From: Diacronema lutheri
Lineage: Eukaryota; Haptophyta; Pavlovophyceae; Pavlovales; Pavlovaceae
Reading direction: 5' to 3'
Assembly (NCBI GenBank): GCA_019448385.1
Contig: JAGTXO010000049.1
Location: 43,501-107,500 of the forward strand
DNA: 64,000 nucleotides
Under the pieces are notes generated by a model. It was not told the origin of the DNA, ran no database searches, and saw only the letters and a program-made list of their open reading frames with translations. Within the stretch, counting starts at the first letter, position 1; each line of letters starts with the position of its first letter. Positions 39,901 through 47,800 of this stretch are shown in pieces. The position numbers were made by a program, and so were the translations under genes.

Positions 39901-42891
39901 CGCGCTCGGCAGCGGCGAGGTGCTCGCGCGCGAGTCGTGGTGCGAGCCGGCCGTGCGCGACGAGCGCGAGCCGGCGGAGGCGGAGGCGCTGATTGCGCAG
40001 CTGCCGGCGCCGTTGCTCGGCCAGTCGAGCGCCGATTCGATCCTCTGCGCGCCGGTCGCGCGCGCGGGGGCCACGGGCGCCACGCGCGCGCTCGGCGCAA
40101 CGAGCCACGACGTGCGACAGCGGGAGCGCGGCGCGCTCTGCGTGTGCGCGCGCAGCGCGTGCACGAGCCACACGCTCTCCCCGTCGTCGTCGTCGCCGTC
40201 GCTGTCGCCGCCGCTGCCGCGGCGCTCTGCCGCGCGCATGGCGCGCGCCGTGCCCACTCCCGGCACGCCCGACCACGGCGCGCCGCCGACCGGCGGGACC
40301 GCGCCGAGCCGCGCCCTTCCCGCCGGTAGCGCGCCACCGCCACCGCCACCGCCGCCGTCCGCGTGCTGCGCGGACGGCGCGTCGGGCCCGTGCAGCAGCC
40401 ATCGTGCGCGCTGCAACCGGAGCGATGGCTGCTCCGCCCATGAGCCGCGCGCAAAAGCCAAGCGCGACCTGCGCCCAGCCGCGCCCGGCGTCTGCTCGCT
40501 CAACCTCGCGCGGCGCGCGTCTGACTTTGCGCCCGACGTGCGGCGCGAGCCCGGCAGCGACGACGCCATGCGCGTCGGCAACGCGGCGCTCGCGTCGACG
40601 CGCGCTCCCGTCGCCGCCATCGCGCCCGCCTCGATGTCAGCGCGCGCGTCGGCCGGCGCAGGGCTCGGCGAGTCAGCGCGCATCGACGTGCCGTCCGCGC
40701 GCGCGCTTGCGCTTGCGCGCGCGCCCGGCGTGGCGAACGCAAGAAGCGTCGAGCGGATGCCCGGCGCGGGCGACGCGCTGCGCGCCGGCCGCGTGCCACG
40801 CGGCTCGGCGGCCGCGTGCTGCGCGCGGTGGCGCGGCATTAGGTAGTGTAGCGCGCCCTGCACAACGAGTACTTCGCTCAGCTCGGCCATCAGCTGCTGC
40901 AGCGCCGCGCTGTGCGCCGGGGCGTGCGTTCCGACGGAGGTCGTAAGCGGGAGGGGCCCGCTCGGTGGTACGTGCCCGTGGCTTTGCACGTGCTGCTGCT
41001 GCAGCGGAGGGTCGGCGAAGCGGCGCACGCCAAACGCAAACGGCGCGTCGCGATCGCCCCCCTCGAGCAGCGCGAGGACCTGCTCGGTGAGCACGACACC
41101 CGACGATGGCCGCCCGCCGCCGAGCTCGCGCGAGACGGCGGGCATGTGCTGGCTGAGCGTGGCCGCTGCCGTGACCGCGTCGCCCCAGAGGCCAAACGAT
41201 GCGCCCGACGTGCTCCGCTTCGAGGCAAAGCCCTGCACCACGTGCCCACAATGCACACCGATGCAGAGCTGAGTACCGAACGGGGCGAGCGCCGCCCGTC
41301 CGATCGCAAACGATCCGCCCGAGCCGCTCCCGCCGCCGTCGGACGCGCCGTCGTCGAGCGCGACGGGCGCGGGCGCGGCGGCGCTGCCGCCCGCGCCGAT
41401 GCAAAAGCTGCCGCCCGTAGGCGGCAGCGTCTGCTGCTCCGCGCCCGCGCGCCTGTCAGCGCCGAGCTCGCGCCCGCGCCAGGCATCCACGGTGCTCGCG
41501 CGCCCGCGCCGGCCGTCGACGAGCGACTCGCGCGCGCCGCGCCGCGCGTCGGCCGCGGCGGCGTGCGCTGGCGGCTCGAAGAGGCGCGCGTGCGCGCGCA
41601 CGATCTCGAGCGCGGCCTCGAGCGCGTGCGCCACGTCGCGCGCGCCGAGCTGCGCGCGCGCCTGCGACGAGGCGAGGAATGCGCTCGCCGAGATCTGCAC
41701 GAGCGTGAGGCCGTGCAGCGCGAGCGCCCGTTGCGCGTGCGCGAGCAGCTCGGCAAGGATCTCGGCGGCGGCGAGCGCAGGCTCCCGTCCGCGCGCAAAG
41801 TGGGCGTGCAGCCCGTGCACGCGGCAGTGGAGCACGAGCACAAACTCGTGCTCCATCACCAGCGGCTCGTGCACGCCCGCCGCGCCGTCCGCCGCGCGGT
41901 CCGCCGTCGCGCCAGCCGCGCCGCCCTCGCCACCCTCGCCGCCCTCGCCGCCGCGCCCGAGCGCGTCGTCGGCCGCGCGCGCGCGGCGCGCGGCCACCTG
42001 CGCGATCACCGCGCGGTACGCGCGCGGAGGCAGCGTCGCGGCGAGCAGCCGGTCCGCCTTGTGTGCCACCGTCGTCATGTCGAGCCGCGCGCGCGACGCG
42101 TCGACCGACACCTGCGGCAGGCGCGGCGGCGCGGGGGCGGGGTAGCCGGCGCGCCGAGCCGCGGCGGCGGGCGCGGGTAGGGAGCGCGCGGCGCGCGTGA
42201 GCCGGCGCCGGCGCGTCGCGCGCGGCGCGTCGCCACTCGGCGTGCGCACCCGGTAGAAGCTGCGCTCGGCACGCTCGCGCGAGATTGCAATCGCGAGCTC
42301 GGCGCCCACGAAGAGCGCGAGCGCCAGCCATAAGCCGAGTGCGTCAACGACGGACGCGGAGCTCGGCGTCTCGGCCGCGCCGCGCGGCAGCTCGAGCGCG
42401 TCTGAGATGCCGAGGGCGGCAGCCTCGAGCAGCAGGTGCGCGCCGTACGCGCACGTGCTGAGCGCGATGAGCGGCACCGACTCGCTACACAGTAGCGGCG
42501 GCCGGCCGAGTGCGGCGCGCGCTACGAGCGCGGGCACCGCAGGCAGGAAGATGCCGGCCGCGCCGAACGCGCCCTCGCAGCAGACGAGGCCGAGCATGCC
42601 GACCGCGTGATGCGCGTAGGCGACTCGCGCGACCCACGCGGCCGGCACGGCCGCACGGCAACGCCCGCCGGCCGCCGACGCGCACGCATCGACGAGCAGC
42701 CACGCGAGCAGCGCGAGCCGCGGGCCGATGCCCGCGGCCGCAGCCGCGCGAGCGGCGCGCGGCGGGAGCGGCGCGCTCAGCGCGAGCGCAGCCGTGCAAA
42801 GCCACATAGCCGCGCCGAAGCCGTGCGGCACGGAGCGCAGCCGCCTTCTCCGGAACGCCGCCTCGTCCCGCGCGTCGTCAAATGCTCGCAT
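33997..42891 (-). CDS. Giant membrane cyclase-like/Ser-Thr kinase fusion
   Basis: One uninterrupted 2,964-codon frame. Order: six hydrophobic segments (~20-240, e.g. LALLAWLLVDACASAAG); a class III cyclase-like domain (~345-615, TQLCIGVHCGHVVQGFASKR and SFGLWGDAVTAAATLSQH); a ~640-residue low-complexity linker; a second six-segment block (~1255-1565); a second cyclase-like domain (~1610-1890, FCSWGTPFDRLARAD); then a kinase (~2090-2960). The kinase has GRGAFSRVR, VAIKTLRR, HRDIKPENAIL, LVDFGLS and VGTPPYMAPEVV, so it looks active. It ends at EHVFFTMAPPADAFSWEEFE, an AGC-like boundary without C-tail. Between DFG and APE lies a ~600-residue insert. The cyclase-like domains lack the usual metal-binding Asp residues (HCRVHG and VAVRLSG at the first site), suggesting sensory pseudo-cyclases. 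The ATG at 42891 is chosen as the first before TM1. Confidence 0.83.
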   Translation of the reverse strand: MRAFDDARDEAAFRRRRLRSVPHGFGAAMWLCTAALALSAPLPPRAARAAAAAGIGPRLALLAWLLVDACASAAGGRCRAAVPAAWVARVAYAHHAVGMLGLVCCEGAFGAAGIFLPAVPALVARAALGRPPLLCSESVPLIALSTCAYGAHLLLEAAALGISDALELPRGAAETPSSASVVDALGLWLALALFVGAELAIAISRERAERSFYRVRTPSGDAPRATRRRRLTRAARSLPAPAAAARRAGYPAPAPPRLPQVSVDASRARLDMTTVAHKADRLLAATLPPRAYRAVIAQVAARRARAADDALGRGGEGGEGGEGGAAGATADRAADGAAGVHEPLVMEHEFVLVLHCRVHGLHAHFARGREPALAAAEILAELLAHAQRALALHGLTLVQISASAFLASSQARAQLGARDVAHALEAALEIVRAHARLFEPPAHAAAADARRGARESLVDGRRGRASTVDAWRGRELGADRRAGAEQQTLPPTGGSFCIGAGGSAAAPAPVALDDGASDGGGSGSGGSFAIGRAALAPFGTQLCIGVHCGHVVQGFASKRSTSGASFGLWGDAVTAAATLSQHMPAVSRELGGGRPSSGVVLTEQVLALLEGGDRDAPFAFGVRRFADPPLQQQHVQSHGHVPPSGPLPLTTSVGTHAPAHSAALQQLMAELSEVLVVQGALHYLMPRHRAQHAAAEPRGTRPARSASPAPGIRSTLLAFATPGARASASARADGTSMRADSPSPAPADARADIEAGAMAATGARVDASAALPTRMASSLPGSRRTSGAKSDARRARLSEQTPGAAGRRSRLAFARGSWAEQPSLRLQRARWLLHGPDAPSAQHADGGGGGGGGALPAGRARLGAVPPVGGAPWSGVPGVGTARAMRAAERRGSGGDSDGDDDDGESVWLVHALRAHTQSAPRSRCRTSWLVAPSARVAPVAPARATGAQRIESALDWPSNGAGSCAISASASAGSRSSRTAGSHHDSRASTSPLPSARWRAAGARAVREMPPRAASAHAGVEERARGAEHPAVSAPRLVASSTRRATAPVGQRPVLLRAVTAERVKGVTWREDETHMRGVAGGGAAFDRAGVGAQRPASAEASTAPRAPLSHASPRAPASRVPPTACTSPRPSARSDTEPRAHATHGDEHGRPPSASSRTPSISAPSASAHSASTAAAATLAGDDADRQLAAESVLSGREVEVWFVQNVRAWAVLRLPALRGRARVLVLDPHFDHARLRGAMSARIAWVSLGSEAPLAQLAMLLALLACALACAPARACERAPCAPAARRGAARAYVTLHALALALSAGAALVLAAALALGRFAPAWARRACHARCARPLCARAARVGTGSEPAPGATRPVTVGRRAAARAFMRAGAARAAALSNGGVARDGSDDGTNGGLEHGMVRTPLVVARVLRRGSVDDDEPIAPLGAHERGARLWADARATAAALRARLAPAAALACASALLLARALCVALLAERRDFAAGAAARTTALLWAASMLWATVWLPVASTRAHAAAACGCAAAGLGALTGALGGSLGAGGGAGGAAAGWLALGCALGTHAKHASVREAVAFTRRSIERDAYRLEVSEGVRNELALQRSLLPPSFPLTYASLEETDMASYVTGLVAVRLSGEASLYKLLSASDVLTVFTELYALLDELIASTPRCEKASSFGLSSEYLILVHPTRPRGAAHARRGERAPDGSGLTWEGALDRDARDAHGGRATTAPCDPPPALVGARSDGRGGSGSSRARRGGNGSGSGGGSSFVRRSAHFNGGGVALAGGAADGSSAHAADVEGDERALNGALEASLELVSRFERALDGFNERHRVRLRVTVSVLHGMIVRGVLATGARLAFCSWGTPFDRLARADAPTRELGVAVLLTRAQTRLLSRRVKRRLCFARLLLAQRDAQQPSGAGSPAERAPSPRHATPSARAASRVGRSSFAHSCASMLGRTALARAALERLPSGSYAGTDAFGLGAGGAAAQAAASARAVEPGAALPSSSPARGSAGANVGLCAAAAALPDAASGSFRRACLAPPTPALARTDSTATVVSSAPGVCEVEGDEALFVFACVGLGPHTSGRGAEGIGSLHLDYIFGRPLGRGAFSRVRLATSCATGERVAIKTLRRSTLQLEHVQAELKILASLRGRQIVQLLHVIAEPSAIHLVLEYVAGMPLSQLCARHRFVRLPEALVRTVAAQFVLALQTIHALGVLHRDIKPENAILVGAARLKLVDFGLSALLPARTPPNAHAAQAEAVGAHAAQAEAVGPDVDAPSAELAPHAPLRCGASDSAFGALATLQKVMGSTGAHGFARPATAGAAAGAPGLSGGALRVALVGKSVATALEAALSRTAPALDAPEAEGGAGGASVVCSAWQNMRALHDAHGGGTAWQSAVQADALLVSFDELLPELQRVAADPPHAAAPSAQPPPLQPPLQPDARVPIPWLSARTDAPVIAVLQRAQLGLELSVSQLDAALGCAASASAATQPSAPPPAAELAGNSAGTTMAAFDALVLLLAREVIHDYVLLPLSSSGAHAAESCAELVQMLVAARDRRRASARVRRRSASCVPTASHGARASTSSHAASGAAPLGLCANVGGGGGGGGSDGGEDARSPAIGDADTSAAREASARARTASEAPSRALPPIGRELPSPAPQSGADAFGAVPPASSRPARTRGAADGGASARDGASPGSTRVQPWAPPPPPARQPPHGPERRAAPAGSQPHRRRGSAPDFSLAAATSSAKPFASGVQSGVQSGAQSGAQSRAPSAAGASTPGSPGRGQPGWALCARPASARESGATSQPVHLSSGHVPHAARPSEVASASSSGAGDAGDAAQNAHAQRGAAPVAARRVGTPPYMAPEVVRSLDYSVASEYWALGCVIFELVTAERLFDGPTVDAVLERISQRPDRSRTVMAIAHASMELKLLIAQLVAVEKGERLGVDPEDPVREHVFFTMAPPADAFSWEEFE

Positions 42892-43012
42892 AGCTAACCG
42901 ACGACATGGACGTTGCGAAACAAATATACCCATAATAGAGACGGAGGGAGGAGGCCGCCGCGCCGCCCAACCCCAACGTCGCGCTGCGCGAGTGAGACTT
43001 GGGCGCACGCCA

Positions 43013-43226
43013 GGCCGTGCGCGGCGCGCACACGTGGACGGACGCGCCATGTGCATGGTCGGCGACTTCAGTGACGAGCACCTCGACGCGGACATCTGGA
43101 ACTTGGGCGACGGCGTCGGAAGAACACGCCGCAGGAGCGCGCCTCCTTCGCCACGCTGCTCGCCGTGAACGGGCTGGTCGAAGGGTGTCGCACGCACCAA
43201 TCGGATGCGTCTAACTGCTCCACCTT
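43013..43226 (+). pseudogene. Decayed fragment of the AP endonuclease gene
   Basis: This stretch aligns to the AP endonuclease gene at ~44256-44500. Shared words include GTGCGCGGCGCGCA, GACGGACGCGCC, CGCAGGAGCGCGCCTCCTTC and GCCACGCTGCTCGCC. Its frame gives DGRAMCMVGDFSDEHLDADI against DGRAVCVIGDLNVAHLDADI. A ~30-bp internal deletion after the ADIWN codons and other changes break the frame, and no N-terminal or C-terminal part is present. It is a truncated, non-functional partial duplication in direct orientation, ~1.25 kb upstream of its source, lying in the 392-bp gap between the giant kinase gene and the intact gene. Confidence 0.85.
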
Positions 43227-43283
43227 CTGATCTACGCGCACCAAGGGCCGATTTGGCAATCCCGACGAGGCTGTGCGAACAAC

Positions 43284-44690
43284 ATGGACGAGCTCAACCC
43301 GAGACATGTTCCCAGCTGCAGAGCTGGTTGCTTGATTTTCCTTTGCCCAGTTGGTTGCATGCGCACGAGAGCCGCGTCACTCCTGCTGCTCGTCGCGCCG
43401 CACGCGCAAGCGCACCAGCTCCGCCTCGCGCGCGCGCAGCTGCTCATGTCGCCGCGGCGCTTGGTGCGGAGTCCCGATGCTCACACGCGCGGGGCGATCC
43501 GGGCCGACGAGCGACAGCCCGTTTCGCCGGCCGAGCCGGCCGCCAGCGCGCGCAAGCGCGCGCCGCGCGCGGGCGACGGTGCGCCACCGGACGAATCTGT
43601 GGCGAAGCGAGCCATGCCGGCTGCTTCCAAGAAGCGCGCGGCCGCGGCTGCCACTGCCGAGGCTGCGATGCCCGTCGCTGAGGCGGCGCCGGCCGCCGCC
43701 GGCGCCAAGCTGTCGCGCGCCGGGCAGCTCGCCGCGCGCGCGCTCGTGCCGCGCGCGCTGACGCCGCGCCGCGCGCCGCCCGAGAAGGCCGACGACTCGC
43801 TCACGCTCGTGAGCTGGAACGTGGGCGGGCTGCGCGCGTGGCTCGCCGACGCCGCGCGCCGCGCCGACCTCGCCTCGACCGCGCTCGCCGCATGCCCCAA
43901 TGGGCCAGACATCATCTTCTTGCTCGAGACGAAGCTCCAACCCGGCGCGATGGAGGAGCAGGCGCGCGAGGCGCTCGGCGAGGCGCTCGAGGGCTACGAC
44001 GCGCACTTCTTCAGCTCGTCTGGCGCGAAGAAGGGCTACTCGGGCGTCTGCGCGCTCGTCCGGCGCGCATGTCAACTGCCGCTCGAGGTGGTGCGCGGCA
44101 TCGGCGAGTGCGACGATGAGGGCCGGGCGATCACGCTGCGCACGGCGCGGCCGGGCTGCGCGCCGCTCGACGTGGTCGGCGCGTACGTGCCCAACTCGGG
44201 CGAGGGTCTCAAGCGCCTCGACTACCGCGTCGGTGAGTGGGACCCGGCGCTGCGCCGGCATGTGCGCGGCGCGCATGCGGACGGACGCGCCGTGTGCGTG
44301 ATCGGCGACCTCAACGTCGCGCACCTTGACGCGGATATCTGGAATTGGGGCGAGTCGGCGTCGAAGAACAAGGCGCTCGAGAAGGGTGCAGGCCTCACGC
44401 CGCAGGAGCGCGCCTCCTTCGCCACGCTGCTCGCCGAGTGCGGGCTGGTCGACGGCTTCCGCGCGCTCCACCCGGACGCGAGCGGCTGCTTTTCGTACTG
44501 GTCGGTGCGCGCGAGCGGCCGGCCGGTCAACCGCGGGCTGCGCCTCGATTACGCGCTCGTGACTGCGGCGATGGCCTCGCCGGACGAGGCGACGTCCGGC
44601 TGGGCACTGCATGACTGCTTCATCCTCGACGAGCTCAACACGCGGGGCGACCATGCTGCCGTTGCAATCACGCTTGTCAGCCGCGCGTGA
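43284..44690 (+). CDS. ExoIII-family AP endonuclease (APE1/ARP-like)
   Basis: A 468-aa base-excision-repair nuclease that cleaves DNA 5' to abasic sites. Catalytic landmarks: LVSWNVGGLRAWL (metal-side Asn), FLLETKLQ (Glu), GYSGVCALV, VVGAYVPNSG, RLDYRVGEWD, IGDLNVAHLDADIWN (Asp/Asn pair), RLDYALV and the final GDHAAVAITL (Asp-His). The N-terminal ~165 residues are Ala/Arg-rich with a hydrophobic stretch (MRTRAASLLLLVAPHAQAHQ from an internal ATG at 43359), suggesting an organelle-targeting leader. Whether 43284 or 43359 is the true start is open. No intron. A decayed partial copy lies upstream at 43013-43226. Confidence 0.92.
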   Translation: MDELNPRHVPSCRAGCLIFLCPVGCMRTRAASLLLLVAPHAQAHQLRLARAQLLMSPRRLVRSPDAHTRGAIRADERQPVSPAEPAASARKRAPRAGDGAPPDESVAKRAMPAASKKRAAAAATAEAAMPVAEAAPAAAGAKLSRAGQLAARALVPRALTPRRAPPEKADDSLTLVSWNVGGLRAWLADAARRADLASTALAACPNGPDIIFLLETKLQPGAMEEQAREALGEALEGYDAHFFSSSGAKKGYSGVCALVRRACQLPLEVVRGIGECDDEGRAITLRTARPGCAPLDVVGAYVPNSGEGLKRLDYRVGEWDPALRRHVRGAHADGRAVCVIGDLNVAHLDADIWNWGESASKNKALEKGAGLTPQERASFATLLAECGLVDGFRALHPDASGCFSYWSVRASGRPVNRGLRLDYALVTAAMASPDEATSGWALHDCFILDELNTRGDHAAVAITLVSRA

Positions 44691-44858
44691 CCATGATGCG
44701 CGCAGCCCGCGGCGCGATGCCCGCTCGGGAGAAAGAGCGCCGCGAAGGCGCGCGCGTGTGCGCCCGCTCAGAGGTGCACGTGGGGCCACCCCTGACGTTG
44801 TAGCCGCGTCTGGCGTCAACACGCTGGGACGGTGAGACCCTGAGGCTGCCACGCTCTG

Positions 44859-47800
44859 TCAGCACACGCCCTCGATCCGCTTCTCGAGCGGCCTGCGCGT
44901 CGCCGTCGTGTACGCGGGCTCGGTCGGCACCTCGTCCCCACCCCCGAGGCCGGCAGCGCCATCGCTCGGCTCAGTTTCGAGCAGCCGGGCGCTGCTCGCG
45001 CCGAGCCGCTCCGCACGCACCTGCAGCTCCGTGGCGTGCCTCCTCGCCTTTGCGAGTTTGAGCGCGAGCAGCCGCGCGCTGCCTGCGGGCACAAAAAAGA
45101 AGATGAGCGCGACGAGCACGCCGAGCGCATGCTCCCAGATGACAAGCACGACGCAGCGCGCCGTGAGGTACACGTTGCCCGTCTGCACGCTCCAGAAGAG
45201 CTCGTGCTGCGGGTGGGCCTCGTTCTGCGCGAACGCGAAGAAGACTTCCGCGCGCCGCGTCGAGATGCACGCGAACGCGACGACGAGCAGGACGGACGCG
45301 GCGATCGACGCGCCGAGCGCGGGCTGCCACGAGCCAATCCCGTCGACGCGCGCGGGCACGACGCGCCGCCACGCGCGGTTGATCTTGATCAGGTCGGTGC
45401 GTAGCTCAATGTGATTATTTACCCAGCACGTCAGCGGCGTGAGTGGCCAGATGACCGTGTACGTGGCGACGTACCCGATGAACAAGATGACATCATAATA
45501 GTCGTCCTGCGTGCTGTACGGCCACAGCGTGCTCTCCTCGAGCGCCTGCTGCTCGATCGGCAGCAGCGGCTGCGCGGCGTCCGCCGCGCGCGCGCCTGGC
45601 CGCGCCGGCTGGGCCGCCCTCGCGCGCTGCGACGCGCGCAGGCGCGCGTGCAGCGCGGCGACGAGGAGGACGGGCAGCGCGTTCTCCGCGAGCAAGCCGG
45701 CGAGCTGGTTGTTCGAGAGCATCGCGATGATCGTGCTGTCGTGCTTGGCCTGCGCGCGCGCGCGGACGCATTCGGCCGTCGGCAGGGGCTGGCGCACGCG
45801 CGGCGCGCGTCGGCGCAGCGCGCACCATCCAGTAATCGGCGTCCTTATCGTTCGAGCGGAAGAGCTTGCCGAAGAGTGGGAATTCGACCTGCGTGAGGTC
45901 GCCCGTGTACGCCTCGATGAGCGGGATGTGCACAAAGCCGATGATGAACGACCACATGTACCCGTCGAGCCAGATGAAGAGGAAGACGTACGCCACGTAG
46001 TTGCGCTCGAACAGGCGGCTGGCGCGCGCCGCGCCGCGTCGCGCGCGCGCGTGAGCGGCGGCGCGGCGCAGTCGCGCGTGCTCTCGCGCGCGCGCGCGCG
46101 GCGGCGGCGGCGCGCCTCACGTGCTCTCCCAGTTCTCGAGGCCGGTGGTCCATCTGGCGACGGCACCCCAGAGCATGTAGTGCCCGTACATGATGAGCAC
46201 GATGTAAAGCAGCGAGTTGAGCACGTACGAGTGCGCGTAGTACGCGAAGGTGTCGTCATCGAAGGCCTCGTTGAGCCACACCCAGTGCGCGTACACGACA
46301 TACTCGAGCAGCACGAGCAGGGCGGCCTGCAGCACGAAGATGGCGAAGGTGGTGCAGAAGGCGGCGAGCCGCGACGAGTAGGGCACGTGCGGCACCACGC
46401 CGCGCACATCGTCGTGCAGCGCGCTGCCGCGGAAGCGCGGGTTGAGCTCGGCCGCCTCGCGCAGCGACGACACGTCCCAGAGGATCGCGAGCTGCAGGGC
46501 GCGCCGCCGCCACAGGACGAAGACCGCCGCGCCCCACAGCACCGTCAGCGACGCGAAGGCAACGTAGCACTGCGCGTAGATGCGCTCCGCGTCGGAGTAT
46601 CGCAGCAAGAAGAGGAGGAGGCCGGCGCTACCGATGGGTGCGATGGCCACGCACGAAAAGTTGAGCAGCGCGTAATAAAAGGCGAGCTCGTCGCCATAGT
46701 GGTCGCGCAGCACGGTGAGCTGCTCGTCCGACAGCACGTATACACCGCGCAGCTCGGCGTGCAGGCTGCTGTTCAGCTCGCGGTCGTGCAGCGGGAAGGA
46801 GGCGCTCACGAGCTCGAAGGGCACGGCCTGCGCTCGCACTGACAGGCCGCCCGCCGGCAGGCGCGCGTGCGACTGGCCGTGCATCGGGTGCTCGGTGAGC
46901 AGCCGCGCGAGCGCGCGCAGCTTGTCCGCCGTCGAGATCGGGCCCGTTGCGCCAACCGTCAGCTCGCTCTCCGCGTTGACGCGCAGCGCGTGCTCGCGCT
47001 GGTGCTCGTCGGAGACGGCCTCCGAGTGCTCGATGAGGACGAGCGCGTGCGGGCCGTGACGCGTGTGCACCTGGCGGACGGTGAAGGTGAGGCCGAGCGC
47101 GCGCAGGTGGCCGAGCAGACGCCGCACGCTTGGCGGGGCCCGCGTGCCCGTCGCCGCGTCGGCGAGCACGTCCGCCGCGGCGGCAGCGAGCGCACCGTCG
47201 CCGTGCACGCCCGCGCCGTACAGCTCGGCGATGGTGCGGGCGGGCGCGGGCTCGCCGAGCGCGGCGTCGAGCGCGGCGTGCTTTGTCACCCAGAACGCGC
47301 GCCCTTCCTCCGAGTCCACGTCCCTGACGAGCAGCGCCCAGAGGAAGGGCGCGCGGCTCTTGTAGAGGACTGGGTAACGCCATTTGATGTGCTGCGCGTG
47401 CCGCGCGGTCTCGGGCAGCTTCTCGAGCGCGTCGCGCAGCTCGCGCAGCTCGGCGAGCGTCGATTCGGACACCGGCGCGTCCGACGCGTCGAACGCGTCA
47501 CGCATCTTGCGCGCGTACACGCCGAGCAGCCGCGCGAGCTGCGCGACGCCGTGCGGCGGCGGCGCGTCGGCGGCACGCGCGAGCTGCTCCGCCTTGGCGC
47601 GCGCCATCGCGGCCAGGGGCGGGGCGCCAAACGGGCGCTGCGCGCTGCCGTCCGCGCCGGCCGCGTCGCCATCCGACGCGTCAGCGGCGGGCGCGCGCGC
47701 GCCGGCGGCGTCGGGCGGGCCGGCGCGCAGGGCAGCGCCTTCGGATGCGACCTCACCGCGCGTGGCGGCTGGCTTTGCGCCCGTGGTGCGTGGCTGCCCG

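Noticed and set aside
41399-42145. Many long plus-strand and alternate-frame ORFs over the giant gene (34-43 kb)
   Set aside because: All translate to Arg/Ala/Ser runs; only the minus frame gives TM helices, cyclase-like and kinase motifs. High GC removes stop codons from every frame.
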